This document shows positions 25,629 through 38,749 of a DNA stretch of 64,000 nucleotides, one piece after another (position 1 is the first letter of the stretch; the number at the start of each line of letters is the position of its first letter). The notes under the pieces were generated by a model. The model worked only from the letters and a program-made list of their open reading frames with translations, ran no database searches and had not been told where the DNA came from. The position numbers and the translations under genes are program-made. Source of the stretch: Paenibacillus sp. An7 (GTDB lineage Bacteria > Bacillota > Bacilli > Paenibacillales > Paenibacillaceae); the NCBI RefSeq assembly GCF_009870785.1, contig NZ_WTWX01000003.1, forward strand, positions 221,133 through 285,132. The letters run 5' to 3'.

Positions 25629-26783
25629 ATGTCTAAAATTAAAGTAATGACGGTATTCGGAGTGCGCCCTGAAGCAATCAAGATGGCTCCACTCATTTTG
25701 GAGCTGGAACGTCACTCCGAAGATATCGAATCCATTGTATGTGTAACGGCCCAGCATCGTCAGATGCTGGACCAAGTACTTGAAGTTTTTAACATTACAC
25801 CGGATTATGATCTGGATGTCATGAAAGAGCGCCAAACGCTGAATGAAGTTACCGTTCGCGTACTGGAAGGCCTTGAACCCGTCCTGCAGGAAGCGAAGCC
25901 TGACATCGTTCTGGTTCATGGAGATACCCTGACTACGTTCCTAGCAAGTTATGCTGCTTTTTTACAGCAAATTAAGGTAGGTCATGTAGAAGCTGGGCTT
26001 CGTACCTGGAATAAACTCTCTCCATATCCAGAAGAAATGAACAGACAACTAACTGGGGTTTTGGCAGATTTACACTTTGCTCCAACAGATATGTCCGGAA
26101 GCAATTTACTGCGTGAAAATAAATCGGAATCAAGTGTATTTGTCACAGGCAACACCGTTACAGATGTGTTTCAATATACAGTACGCGAAGATTACAACCA
26201 CCCTGTGCTGGAGTTTGCTAAGGGAAAAAGATTGATTTTGATGACGGCGCATCGCAGAGAATCACAAGGTGAACCGCATCGGAATATATTCAAGGCAGTA
26301 AAACGCATTGCGGATGAATTCGAGGATATTGCTATTGTCTATCCTGTACATCCAAGCCCAGCTGTTAAAGAACCTGCTTATGAGCTGCTTGGAAACCATC
26401 CGCGCATTAAGCTGATTGATCCGCTAGATGTAGTGGATTTCCATAACATTTATCCACACACACATCTGATCCTAACGGATTCCGGTGGAATGCAGGAAGA
26501 GGCTCCTTCATTCGGAGTGCCTGTTCTTGTTCTTCGTGATACAACGGAAAGACCAGAGGGGATTGAGGCAGGAACACTAGAACTGGTTGGTACAGACGAG
26601 GAAAATGTATATGCAAGAACAAAAGCATTATTAACAGATTCAGAACTGTACGCTTCAATGAGCGAAGCAGCAAATCCTTACGGCGATGGACATGCATCCG
26701 AGCGTATTGTCAGTGCGATTTTGCACTATTTCGGTAAAAAAAGCGAACGTCCCGAAACTTTTCACAGAAAGTTCAAAAAATAA
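25629..26783 (+). CDS. wecB: UDP-N-acetylglucosamine 2-epimerase (non-hydrolysing)
   Basis: A 384-residue GT-B-fold epimerase that interconverts UDP-GlcNAc and UDP-ManNAc. Family features: VFGVRPEAIKMAPL at the N-terminus, VHGDTLTT, HVEAGLRT, MTAHRRES, and LTDSGGMQEEAPSFGVPVLVLRDTTERPE (split here into its known blocks: the SGG loop and the TERPE loop). UDP-ManNAc is the donor for the TagA-type transferase at 49167-49943, so this gene feeds the wall-polymer module far downstream. It is also named mnaA in Bacillus. It is co-transcribed with upp by spacing. Confidence 0.95.
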   Translation: MSKIKVMTVFGVRPEAIKMAPLILELERHSEDIESIVCVTAQHRQMLDQVLEVFNITPDYDLDVMKERQTLNEVTVRVLEGLEPVLQEAKPDIVLVHGDTLTTFLASYAAFLQQIKVGHVEAGLRTWNKLSPYPEEMNRQLTGVLADLHFAPTDMSGSNLLRENKSESSVFVTGNTVTDVFQYTVREDYNHPVLEFAKGKRLILMTAHRRESQGEPHRNIFKAVKRIADEFEDIAIVYPVHPSPAVKEPAYELLGNHPRIKLIDPLDVVDFHNIYPHTHLILTDSGGMQEEAPSFGVPVLVLRDTTERPEGIEAGTLELVGTDEENVYARTKALLTDSELYASMSEAANPYGDGHASERIVSAILHYFGKKSERPETFHRKFKK

Positions 26784-26817
26784 TTTAACCTTTCAATGTC
26801 TAGTATAGGCAGTAGAG

Positions 26818-26880
26818 CGTACAGTATAACTGTACGGTTTATAAGGGTTTGAAAGATTTTCTGATTTTCTTTCAGGATTT
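26818..26880 (+). terminator. Possible weak terminator region after wecB
   Basis: A perfect CGTACAGT-ATA-ACTGTACG hairpin (26818-26836) followed by GTTTATA, then TGAAAG/CTTTCA around a T-rich loop followed by GGATTTTT. Neither is a strong intrinsic terminator, but together they may stop upp-wecB transcripts before the atp promoter. Confidence 0.4.
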
Positions 26881-26919
26881 TTCAATGTTTCTTACAGCCA
26901 GAACAGGTTGTTCTACCGA

Positions 26920-26949
26920 TTGACAAACGCTTAAACCATTCAGTAAGAT
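26920..26949 (+). promoter_or_regulatory. Promoter of the ATP synthase operon
   Basis: Consensus TTGACA (26920-26925), 18-bp spacer and TAAGAT (26944-26949), about 120 bp before the first atp gene. Confidence 0.6.
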
Positions 26950-27066
26950 AATTGGGATTGGACAAACTTGACACATTTTTCATCTTTTTCTCTCGATCTC
27001 AGAGGAAAGAGAATATTAACTCATTTTCCATATACAGCGCTTTCTAGGGATGGGTTGTGTCTTATT

Positions 27067-27288
27067 ATGAATCAGGATAAACCGTGGTTGATTGCTTTGA
27101 GTATCGGTGGTTCAGGCATCCTGCTGGCTGCTTACATAACGATCGGATACTTTATAGGAAAGTGGCTCATGAATGCTGTGAATGGACCAAGTTTTTGGAT
27201 TGCTATTGGCTGTCTATCGGGTCTCATTTTAGGTGTTCTAAATATAGCCCTTTTTATTAAGAAGTTTTTGGGGGAACAAAATGAATGA
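27067..27288 (+). CDS. AtpZ-like small membrane protein (AtpZ/AtpI family)
   Basis: A 73-residue protein with two membrane helices (about residues 8-28 and 38-60) joined by a short loop with GYFIGKWL, the features of the small AtpZ/AtpI-like proteins encoded in front of atpI in many Bacillota. These are thought to help ion supply or assembly of the Fo sector; the role here is inferred. Start ATG 27067 (MNQDKPWL) is the only one giving the normal family length; its ribosome site is weak. It overlaps atpI by 8 nt. Confidence 0.75.
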   Translation: MNQDKPWLIALSIGGSGILLAAYITIGYFIGKWLMNAVNGPSFWIAIGCLSGLILGVLNIALFIKKFLGEQNE

Positions 27289-27658
27289 TTTGTCTTCCAT
27301 TGTAAATGCTGTTACAAGAGCGACGTTCTTCCTCTTATCGGGATCACTTCTCGTATGGGTGATATTCCCTGAACAACGTCCTTTGTTTTTAGGCCTCATC
27401 ATTGGTCTTGCAGCAGGGTTGTTTAACTTTAGATATCTGTATATCAAAATTCATCAGGTTTCAGAGAGTGTAGTAACTCCTGGAAGCAAATATGTGAGTT
27501 TTGGTTTCTTGTCACGGATGTGTATCTCTCTTCTGGCGATCATGCTGGCTGTGAGATTCGACCAGATATCAGTGGGTTTTACAGTGATGGGTCTTTTCAC
27601 GGTACAGATTTTGGCAATTCCAATTAGTATTTTGGTGAACGCTAGATCAAGAAAATAA
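27281..27658 (+). CDS. atpI: ATP synthase protein I
   Basis: A 125-residue membrane protein with four hydrophobic helices, the size and position of AtpI, which assists assembly of the c-ring. Sequence conservation in this family is low, so the identification rests on topology, on the segment LIIGLAAGLFNFRYLYIKI and on its place between the AtpZ-like gene and atpB. It overlaps the upstream gene by 8 nt. Confidence 0.85.
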   Translation: MNDLSSIVNAVTRATFFLLSGSLLVWVIFPEQRPLFLGLIIGLAAGLFNFRYLYIKIHQVSESVVTPGSKYVSFGFLSRMCISLLAIMLAVRFDQISVGFTVMGLFTVQILAIPISILVNARSRK

Positions 27659-27685
27659 CATTACTATGGGGAAAGGGGTGAATAA

Positions 27686-28453
<768 letters not shown>

Positions 28454-28528
28454 ATATCTTTTCCACAATAATAGTAACTCCACAACTGTTTGTAAGCAGA
28501 AGGAGATTATTATATTAAGTTAGGTTAA

Positions 28529-28780
<252 letters not shown>

Positions 28781-28871
28781 TATCAGAAGTAACGGTTTGG
28801 CGGGGAGGGCGATGCCATCCGCGCCTTCGTTTTTGTTACGATACAGGAATGAACGGAAAGGAGTGACGTGA

Positions 28872-29360
28872 GTGCACATTTTATGGGAAAACATTGCTAT
28901 TACCATTGTTGCGTTCTTGATCCTTTATTGGCTTTTGTCCAAGTATGCATTTAACAAATTGTTCGCTATTATGGAGCAGCGTCGTGAGCTAGTTGCTTCC
29001 CAGCTTAATGAAGCAAAACAAACTCGTGAACAGGCTACCCAATATGTTGAAGAGCAAAAAGCAGCTTTGCAAGAAGCGCGTAATGAAGCTCAAAGTATTA
29101 TTGAACAATCTCGCAAAACTAGTGTAAACCAAACAGAGCAAATGCTGAATGAAGCAAAACAAGAAGCAGAGCGTCTGAAACTGGAAGCTGTTCGTGCGAT
29201 TGAGAGTGAGAAGAATAAAGCGGTTGAATCCCTCCGCAGTGAACTTGGAGCGGTATCTGTACAGATCGCATCCAAGATTTTGGATAAAGAAGTTAAGCAA
29301 GACAACGTTCAGGAAGAGCTTGTTGAAAAGTATCTGAATGAAGTAGGAGGCAGACCATGA
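28872..29360 (+). CDS. atpF: F1Fo ATP synthase subunit b
   Basis: A 162-residue peripheral-stalk subunit with one N-terminal membrane helix (about residues 5-25) and a long charged coiled-coil (EAKQTREQATQYVEEQKAAL and onward). It has a GTG start with AAAGGAGTG upstream. It overlaps atpH by 4 nt (ATGA), so subunits b and delta are translationally coupled. Confidence 0.95.
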   Translation: MHILWENIAITIVAFLILYWLLSKYAFNKLFAIMEQRRELVASQLNEAKQTREQATQYVEEQKAALQEARNEAQSIIEQSRKTSVNQTEQMLNEAKQEAERLKLEAVRAIESEKNKAVESLRSELGAVSVQIASKILDKEVKQDNVQEELVEKYLNEVGGRP

Positions 29361-29905
29361 GTAGGGATTCGGTAGTCGCCAAGAGATATGCAAAAGCGTT
29401 GTTTGAAGTGGCGATCAAAAATCAATCCGTACTGGAAGTCGAAGCCGAGCTTCACGCGGTTGCAACCTCTATTACAGGAGATCGCGACATCGTTAAATTT
29501 ATCTCTTCTCCAAACGTCAGTGTTGCTTCGAAACTGAGCGTTGTAGACAGCAGTCTGCAAGGCAAAGTATCGGAGCCAGTCTTAAATACAATTAAACTGC
29601 TTATCGAACGTAACCGAATCCATGTACTGGAATCCGTCGTGGAAAGTTACATTAAATTCGAATCAGATTCACTTGGAATGGTTAATGCGCGTGTGTATTC
29701 GACATATGAGCTTAGCCAGGAAGAGAAAGATACAGTTGCTAAAGATTTTAGTGCTCGTATTGGTAAACAAGTTCGCATTGAAAATGTGATTGATAAAAGC
29801 TTGATTGGCGGACTTAAAGTTGCCATCGGCGATACAATTTATGACGGAAGTCTGGCAGGCCAGCTGAAACGTCTAGAACAGTCTTTTACAAGACGAGTAA
29901 AGTAG
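29357..29905 (+). CDS. atpH: F1Fo ATP synthase subunit delta
   Basis: A 182-residue stator subunit linking b to the top of F1. The N-terminal helical domain begins VAKRYAKALFEVA, the family signature, and the C-terminal part ends with IGGLKVAIGDTIYDGSLAGQ. The length and position between atpF and atpA are standard. Confidence 0.96.
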   Translation: MSRDSVVAKRYAKALFEVAIKNQSVLEVEAELHAVATSITGDRDIVKFISSPNVSVASKLSVVDSSLQGKVSEPVLNTIKLLIERNRIHVLESVVESYIKFESDSLGMVNARVYSTYELSQEEKDTVAKDFSARIGKQVRIENVIDKSLIGGLKVAIGDTIYDGSLAGQLKRLEQSFTRRVK

Positions 29906-29915
29906 TGAGGGGTGA

Positions 29916-31439
<1,524 letters not shown>

Positions 31440-31470
31440 GCCGTATCGTATTCCATATTAAAGAACCAAA

Positions 31471-31560
31471 GAAGGGCTGCGCGAACACAACGTACGCCGC
31501 AGTCCCTCTTTCTTATATGAAGTAAATGCTTTCGAAGTTAGTTTTGACTTCGTCAAAACT
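31471..31560 (+). repeat. Two hairpins between atpA and atpG
   Basis: Hairpin 1 (31471-31511) pairs GAAGGGCTGCG with CGCAGTCCCTC with a small bulge and is followed by TTTCTT. Hairpin 2 (31540-31560) is a perfect 9-bp AGTTTTGAC-TTC-GTCAAAACT ending directly before the atpG ribosome site at 31564. They could attenuate transcription, shield the mRNA or set the translation rate of gamma. Confidence 0.6.
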
Positions 31561-31576
31561 TTAAGGTGGTGAAAAC

Positions 31577-32443
31577 ATGGCAAAAGGTATGCGCGAAATC
31601 AAGCGTCAAATCAAAAGTGTTCAGAGCACGAAGCAAATTACTAAGGCAATGGAGATGGTTGCTGCCTCCAAGCTTAGAAAAGCGCAGGAGAAAGCAGAAG
31701 CTGCAAAACCATATTCCGAGAAGTTGAAGGAAGTGGTAACAAGCATTGCATCCTCTTCCACAGAGGTTACCCATCCCATGCTGGTGACTCGTCCTGTCAA
31801 AAAGACAGCTTATCTTGTAATTACTTCAGATCGTGGTCTTGCAGGTGGATACAATGCCAACGTTCTTCGTCAGGTATCCCTGACTCTAAAGGAACGCCAC
31901 ACCTCTAAAGACGAATATGTTCTGTTTGTAATTGGACGGAAGGGCCGTGATTTCTTCAGACGCCGTGAGCAGCCGATTGGTATGGATGTTACAGATCTGT
32001 CTGACTCCCCAACCTTTGCTGATATTAAATCCATTGCGAACGAAACCGTTTCTGGATTTGAAGCAGGAAAGTATGATGAGATCTACATCTGTTACAGCCA
32101 ATTTGTAAATGCAATTACCCAAATTCCGACGGTTGAAAAACTTCTTCCGATGGAAAAACCGGAGAAGAAGCAGACCGAAGCTTCTGCTCAATATGAGTAC
32201 GAACCTTCAGCAGAGGCAGTACTGGAAGCTCTTTTGCCTCGCTACGCCGAGACTTTGATCTATGGTGCACTTCTGAACGGTAAAGCAAGTGAACTTGGAG
32301 CGAAAATGACAGCGATGGGCAGTGCAACGAAAAATGCATCGAAGCTTATTGGCGAATTGTCGCTTACTTATAACAGAGCACGTCAAGCTGCGATTACACA
32401 GGAAATCACAGAAATTGTGGCTGGTGCAAACGCGCAATCTTAA
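31577..32443 (+). CDS. atpG: F1Fo ATP synthase subunit gamma
   Basis: A 288-residue central-stalk subunit. Both terminal helices are recognisable: [20 protein letters not shown] at the start and [20 protein letters not shown] at the end, which form the rotating coiled-coil. The Rossmann-like middle has [13 protein letters not shown]. The length is standard. The ribosome site is AAGGTGG, just after a perfect hairpin. Confidence 0.97.
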   Translation: MAKGMREIKRQIKSVQSTKQITKAMEMVAASKLRKAQEKAEAAKPYSEKLKEVVTSIASSSTEVTHPMLVTRPVKKTAYLVITSDRGLAGGYNANVLRQVSLTLKERHTSKDEYVLFVIGRKGRDFFRRREQPIGMDVTDLSDSPTFADIKSIANETVSGFEAGKYDEIYICYSQFVNAITQIPTVEKLLPMEKPEKKQTEASAQYEYEPSAEAVLEALLPRYAETLIYGALLNGKASELGAKMTAMGSATKNASKLIGELSLTYNRARQAAITQEITEIVAGANAQS

Positions 32444-32511
32444 TCAAGTACGGATAAACAATGAAGCTTTCAGAATAATGCTCTTTCACATTTATGATGA
32501 ATGAATGATGA

Positions 32512-33957
<1,446 letters not shown>

Positions 33958-34031
33958 TCCATTAGTCCTAAGGATTAATGACCCAAAGATGAGTTGAACT
34001 ATCCTTCGGATAGAGTTCAGGAGGGATGACA

Positions 34032-34442
34032 ATGAGTACCTTTTTATTGGAAATTGTAACTCCGGAGCGACTCATCTTCTCTGAACAGGTAAATAGCCTG
34101 GTTGTACGCGGAGTGGAAGGTGAACTGGGAATCCTTCCTGGTCACGTTCCCTTCGTAACTCCCTTGCAAATTGCACCTGTGTCCATTAAAACGGATGGAA
34201 AGGAACTGAAAATTGCTGTTGCAGGCGGTTTTGTAGAGGTTCGCAAAGAGAAGGTAGTCATTTTGGCTGAGAGTGCTGAACTCGCTTCTGAGATTGATGT
34301 AATTCGTGCAAAAGCTGCTCTTGAGCGTGCAGAAACTCGTTTAACATCTAGCGGAAGCAGAGATCAATACGATCACCGTCGTGCTGAAATTGCATTACAA
34401 AAAGCAATGAACCGACTTAAAGTATCCGGCAAAAACCTATAG
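34032..34442 (+). CDS. atpC: F1Fo ATP synthase subunit epsilon
   Basis: A 136-residue central-stalk and inhibitory subunit: N-terminal beta sandwich (LLEIVTPERLIFSEQV, GELGILPGHVPFVTPL) and a C-terminal two-helix domain (about residues 88-133). ATG 34032 is preferred over ATG 34026 because the AGGAGGG site would be too close to the latter. It is the last gene of the operon and is followed by a clear terminator. Confidence 0.96.
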   Translation: MSTFLLEIVTPERLIFSEQVNSLVVRGVEGELGILPGHVPFVTPLQIAPVSIKTDGKELKIAVAGGFVEVRKEKVVILAESAELASEIDVIRAKAALERAETRLTSSGSRDQYDHRRAEIALQKAMNRLKVSGKNL

Positions 34443-34445
34443 AAC

Positions 34446-34482
34446 AAAGAACCTGACCATTCGTCAGGTTCTTTTTGTTTTT
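34446..34482 (+). terminator. Intrinsic terminator of the atp operon
   Basis: AAAGAACCTGAC and GTCAGGTTCTTT pair around CATTC and are followed by TTGTTTTT. Strong and correctly placed after atpC. Confidence 0.9.
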
Positions 34483-34623
34483 GAGATTATTTCCGAGGAA
34501 ATGACAGAAAGAATACGGATTAGACATGTTTTTTGTCAAAAGTATAACAATTCAGAGTTAAATTAAGGTTTATGGGTTCCAATGTTGTAAGATTGGTTGA
34601 CAATAAACACTGATCCGAATATG

Positions 34624-34642
34624 ATTTCACAGTATGTGAAAT
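34624..34642 (+). repeat. Perfect inverted repeat upstream of the DUF1146 gene
   Basis: ATTTCACA-GTA-TGTGAAAT (8-bp arms) lies 33 bp before the DUF1146 start. It has no T run and looks more like a protein-binding site than a terminator. Confidence 0.5.
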
Positions 34643-34674
34643 AAATCATTAACAAAGAAAGACGGAGGCTGGAC

Positions 34675-34932
34675 ATGGATCAACTGTTGAATGATCAAGT
34701 GAATCAGGCCATTAGCACAAATAGTCTTATAGCTATGATTATCTCACTTTCCTGTATTGCGATTGCTTGGTGGTCCTTACAGCACTTGAAACTCGACTTG
34801 ATTGTTAAACACCCAAAGAGTGCTCAAGCTAGAATGCTGCAGCTGCTTTTAGCGATAGTGCTGGGACATTTTGTGTCTGATTTCGTGCTCGAATATCTCT
34901 CATGGACACAAATGCTTAAATATCTGTTTTAA
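34675..34932 (+). CDS. DUF1146 (YwzB-like) membrane protein
   Basis: An 85-residue protein with two membrane helices (about residues 16-38 and 52-74) and a positively charged middle (KHPKSAQARM). Size, topology and position between atpC and murA match the DUF1146 family (YwzB in Bacillus), whose function is unknown. It has a good ribosome site (CGGAGG). The next gene in the Bacillus order, ywmB, is not found here. Confidence 0.82.
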   Translation: MDQLLNDQVNQAISTNSLIAMIISLSCIAIAWWSLQHLKLDLIVKHPKSAQARMLQLLLAIVLGHFVSDFVLEYLSWTQMLKYLF

Positions 34933-35422
34933 AGCTTTCTAGGCTGGTTATATCACTCTTAGGCTAGAATACCTTAAGACAGCTTTTGTCGAATAACATT
35001 ATGTTTTTATGTGAACAATGGAATTAAAGATATTCATTTGATACAATGCAATGTCGGTCGTTTTATACGTTGATCCGTATGGAATGGTAAAAAACAATGT
35101 AAAAAGAAAAATCGCTTGTCTCCCATGAACTTTTAATGTTATGATGTAAGTTAGGGGATTAGCGGAATGACTGCTATTTCTTTGTTTTTAATCACAGTTT
35201 CAAATGATTTCGAATAGAAATGGTCTTATATGATGGAAATCATGTTTTTAATCACTAACGAATTTAAAAAATGAAAAGTGCAAACTATTCTTTTCTGAAA
35301 TACGACATCTTGACGAATGTTTAATAATGATGTCGAATTTTCCGACGGGATCGGACGACAAGTGAAAGAGGAAACTCCACTCGTAAGCAGAAAAAGAAAA
35401 ATAACGCGCGGAGGGAAACAAG
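34933..35422 (+). other. Long murA leader with a promoter and structured segment
   Basis: No gene is visible. A candidate promoter is TTGTCT (35116-35121), 18-bp spacer, TATGAT (35140-35145). Close to murA are CGACATC/GATGTCG (35303-35309 with 35329-35335) and TCCGA/TCGGA (35341-35355), suggesting a folded 5' leader of about 270 nt. No known riboswitch class is recognised. Confidence 0.45.
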
Positions 35423-36769
35423 ATGAGCAAATTTATCGTCCGCGGAGGCAAGAGATTGACCGGAAGTGTCAAAGTCAGCGGCGCTAAAAATTCAGTTCTT
35501 CCGATCATCGCCGCCTCTCTCTTAGGGGAAGAAGGAGTAAGCATTATTACAGATGCACCTCCTTTAGACGATGTGATGACAATTAACAAAGTACTGGAAT
35601 CGCTAGGAGCGGAAGTTACATACCAAAATGAAGTAATCACCGTAGACGCAACGAATCTTACTTCGTGCGAAGCCCCTTACGAATGGGTTACAAAAATGCG
35701 GGCGTCTTTCTTGGTTATGGGTCCTCTGCTAACACGTATGGGTTATACAAAAATATCTCTTCCAGGCGGATGTGCGATTGGTACACGCCCGATTGATCAA
35801 CACCTTAAAGGTTTTGAAGCAATGGGTGCAGAAATCAGCCTAGGACATGGTTATATAGAAGCAAGATCAAATGGAAAACTGCGCGGAGCCAAAATTTATT
35901 TGGATGTTGCGAGTGTTGGTGCAACGGAAAACATTATGATGGCTGCTGTACTTGCAGAAGGAACAACGATTCTTGAGAATGCAGCAAAAGAACCGGAAAT
36001 TGTGGATCTGGCAAACTACCTGAATGGGATGGGTGCAAAAGTACGCGGTGCTGGCACAGGCGTGATTCGCATTGAAGGCGTAGAAAAACTTCACGGTGTA
36101 AAACATGCTGTCATTCCAGATCGAATCGAAGCAGGGACATATATGGCTGCTGCAGCGATTACAGGCGGAGACGTTTATGTTGAAGGTGCAATTTCTGATC
36201 ATCTTGGCCCTGTTATCTCTAAGATGGAAGAAATGGGTGTGAAGATTGTCCCTGACGAAAACGGAGTGCGTGTCATTGCTGACGGTCCTCTAAAAGCTGT
36301 GGATATCAAGACGCTCCCTTACCCAGGATTCCCGACAGACATGCAATCACAAATGATGGCATTACTGCTCAAATCCCAAGGTACAAGTGTTGTAACGGAA
36401 ACGGTATTCGAGAATCGATTTATGCATGTGGATGAGTTCAACCTGATGAATGCAGAGATCAAAGTAGAAGGTCGTTCTTCGATTATTACTGGAGGAGCTA
36501 AACTTACCGGAGCCAAAGTAACAGCTACGGACTTGCGTGCAGGTGCTGCTTTGATTCTTGCTGGTTTGATCGCTGACGGCACAACAGAAGTAGGCGGTGT
36601 TCATCATATTGACCGCGGTTATGTGCACCTTGCAGAGAAGCTGAACGGTCTTGGAGCAGACATCTATCGTGTATCGGTAGAGGAGCCTAAGCGTGAAGCG
36701 AAATCGACAGAATCCGCTGTAACGGAAACAGAAACAGCAAGATTTAAGGTTCAGCCTACTTTAGCGTAA
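35423..36769 (+). CDS. murA: UDP-N-acetylglucosamine 1-carboxyvinyltransferase
   Basis: A 448-residue enzyme that transfers enolpyruvate to UDP-GlcNAc, the first committed step of peptidoglycan synthesis and the target of fosfomycin. The catalytic Cys is in [13 protein letters not shown]; the N-terminal [13 protein letters not shown] and [13 protein letters not shown] are also typical. The C-terminus has about 25 extra residues rich in Glu, Thr and Ser beyond the usual end. The ribosome site is GGAGGGAA. Confidence 0.97.
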   Translation: MSKFIVRGGKRLTGSVKVSGAKNSVLPIIAASLLGEEGVSIITDAPPLDDVMTINKVLESLGAEVTYQNEVITVDATNLTSCEAPYEWVTKMRASFLVMGPLLTRMGYTKISLPGGCAIGTRPIDQHLKGFEAMGAEISLGHGYIEARSNGKLRGAKIYLDVASVGATENIMMAAVLAEGTTILENAAKEPEIVDLANYLNGMGAKVRGAGTGVIRIEGVEKLHGVKHAVIPDRIEAGTYMAAAAITGGDVYVEGAISDHLGPVISKMEEMGVKIVPDENGVRVIADGPLKAVDIKTLPYPGFPTDMQSQMMALLLKSQGTSVVTETVFENRFMHVDEFNLMNAEIKVEGRSSIITGGAKLTGAKVTATDLRAGAALILAGLIADGTTEVGGVHHIDRGYVHLAEKLNGLGADIYRVSVEEPKREAKSTESAVTETETARFKVQPTLA

Positions 36770-36829
36770 GCTAACAGATAGAATGAAACCCGGTGCAACA
36801 TTGTGTAAGAAAATTGAAACCAAGCCTTT

Positions 36830-36893
36830 ATGGGCTTGGTAAAGACTGTAGACACACTAGCTTATAACTAGGATGTCTCCAGTCTTTTTTTAT
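36830..36893 (+). terminator. Double hairpin terminator after murA
   Basis: ACCAAGCC-TTTAT-GGGCTTGGT (36830-36841 region) is followed at once by AGACTGTAGACA pairing with TGTCTCCAGTCT and a run of T (to about 36893). The second hairpin is the strong terminator. Confidence 0.82.
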
Positions 36894-37193
36894 TTTATAG
36901 CACCTTTTTATAATGCATGGTCTTTGGTCTATTGAAAAGAAGATGGTAGAAGGCGTATCGCTATCTTTATATCTTATTCTTTATATGTTATGAATTTAGA
37001 AATAACACATCAATTATGAGATTACAGATCATTAGTAACTACTATAGTGTGGTCTTAATACTAGGCAACCTCTCATTTATATTCTCTTAATTTGGTTCTA
37101 TCAGAAGCGAGATCTCCATATGTATGACATATAAGGTCTATCTGATCTACCGAGCTAGAGCAGCTATCAAATGAGATGTTGGGAGGAATATAG
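36894..37193 (+). other. Intergenic region before spoIID, no clear element
   Basis: AT-rich, no open reading frame worth reporting. spoIID should have a sigma-E promoter here, but I could not find a pair of -35 and -10 boxes that fits well. Confidence 0.4.
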
Positions 37194-38711
37194 ATGAAGG
37201 CAACACGAGGTTCTTCCATGCCTAAAGAAGAGCTTAAGAATAGAAGAGTCCGAATGAAAAGGAAGAAGGTTGTAGCCATTCCTTGGCAAGAGGTAACCGA
37301 AACTTCCTACGGCCCAGCGGAGATTTTAATAGAGCGGGATGAGCAGGGAATCTTAAAAGTTAGAAACGTAAAACAAACGTCTCTTACTATAGTAAATGGA
37401 GTAGGCAGCAAAGAGCAGCTGGGCGGTGTAAAAGAAAGACGAGAGCGGGGAGAGGCTTCGCTTTCCCCCGCTGCTGAACCCGCTGTGCCTCTTACCGGGC
37501 ACAGCCAGCCCGTGCATGCACCGCAGCTGCATGCACCAAACCCGGCGGGCGGCACCTACAAAGCCGCCCGTTCCTGGCGCCGCGGCTCCGCACCGCAGCG
37601 CCCCCGGCGGCCCGGCCCTGCCGCCGCCCTCGCGGGACTAGCCATTGCGGCACTGCTGATTCCAGCAGTGCTTGCCTGGCCCCGCGAGGACACACCACCG
37701 CCGAGCCCTGCGCCGGCGGTGCAAGGGCAGACGGCCCCTGCTGCGCAGAATCCTGCCCTAGCAGAGCCGCCTGCCCTTGTCCCTGACACCACACCGGCAC
37801 CAAAGCCGGCAGTGGTGTATCCCGAACCGGAGGTGCGCGTTTATCTAACGAAAACGGGCACCATTGATAAGGTGACGATGGAAGAGTACGTCACCGGGGT
37901 GGTGGCAGCCGAAATGCCTTCGGACTTCGACATTGAAGCACTCAAGGCGCAGGCCATTGCCGCGCGCACATTTGTAACCAAGCGGATGGCTGCGGGAGAT
38001 CGCAGCGGCATACCGGCCGAGGGTGCGGACGTGAAGGATACGGTTGAGCATCAGGTCTACATTCCTTACAGCAAGCTCGAAGCTCATTTTAAAGAAGCGG
38101 GAAAAGAAAAAGATTGGGCCAAGCTGAAGCAAGCCGTAAGGGAGAGCAAGGATACCATTATGACTTATAAAGGGGAGCCGATCACCGCCGCCTTTTTCTC
38201 GACTAGCAATGGATATACCGAGAACTCGGAAGATGTATGGCAGCAAGCTGTACCTTATCTACGAAGTGTCGAAAGTCCATGGGATGCCAAGATTGCTCCA
38301 GGTTATGAGGGAAGTGTAACGATGTCCCGAATTGATTTTCTGAATAAACTGAATGTAACCTCCGATGCAATTCCCGTATCTGTTGGCGGCAAGAAGGCAA
38401 AGCCTTTTATTCAGGTCCTGTCTAAAACAGCAGGAAATCGGATTAAAGAGATTCAGGTCGGAAAGAAAGTATTTACGGGAATAGAGATAAGAGAGAAGCT
38501 CGGGCTGCGTTCTACTGAATTCACGTGGGAGACAAATGGGGATGAGATTACGATTACCACTCACGGATATGGACATGGAGTAGGGATGAGTCAGTATGGA
38601 GCTAACGGAATGGCGCAAGAAGGTTATACGGCAACTCAGATTCTAAAACACTACTATAACGGAGTCGCTTTTGGCCAAGCTTCCAAGTTATTATATAAAG
38701 GCAAATCATAG
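37194..38711 (+). CDS. spoIID: Stage II sporulation protein D with long N-terminal extension
   Basis: A 505-residue protein. The SpoIID lytic transglycosylase domain runs from about residue 205 to the end: VRVYLTKTGTIDKVTMEEYV, VVAAEMP, the AQAIAARTF helix, FFSTSNGYTENS and the C-terminal GYGHGVGMSQYGANGMA. SpoIID degrades septal peptidoglycan during engulfment together with SpoIIM and SpoIIP. A typical SpoIID is about 340 residues with the membrane helix near the N-terminus. Here the helix is at about 142-162, preceded by some 140 extra residues: a basic start, then a Pro/Ala/Arg-rich stretch. That stretch and the following Pro-rich linker are encoded by very GC-rich DNA (37440-37840). Start ATG 37194 has GGGAGGA upstream. 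Confidence 0.94.
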   Translation: MKATRGSSMPKEELKNRRVRMKRKKVVAIPWQEVTETSYGPAEILIERDEQGILKVRNVKQTSLTIVNGVGSKEQLGGVKERRERGEASLSPAAEPAVPLTGHSQPVHAPQLHAPNPAGGTYKAARSWRRGSAPQRPRRPGPAAALAGLAIAALLIPAVLAWPREDTPPPSPAPAVQGQTAPAAQNPALAEPPALVPDTTPAPKPAVVYPEPEVRVYLTKTGTIDKVTMEEYVTGVVAAEMPSDFDIEALKAQAIAARTFVTKRMAAGDRSGIPAEGADVKDTVEHQVYIPYSKLEAHFKEAGKEKDWAKLKQAVRESKDTIMTYKGEPITAAFFSTSNGYTENSEDVWQQAVPYLRSVESPWDAKIAPGYEGSVTMSRIDFLNKLNVTSDAIPVSVGGKKAKPFIQVLSKTAGNRIKEIQVGKKVFTGIEIREKLGLRSTEFTWETNGDEITITTHGYGHGVGMSQYGANGMAQEGYTATQILKHYYNGVAFGQASKLLYKGKS

Positions 38712-38749
38712 TCTTCTTAAAAATCTTGCAAATAAATTTAATAGTACGA

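Noticed and set aside
28781-28871. Hairpin-like GC-rich stretch between atpE and atpF as a terminator
   Set aside because: There is a short GC-rich segment (GGCGGGGAGGGCG) but no proper stem followed by T, and operon genes continue.
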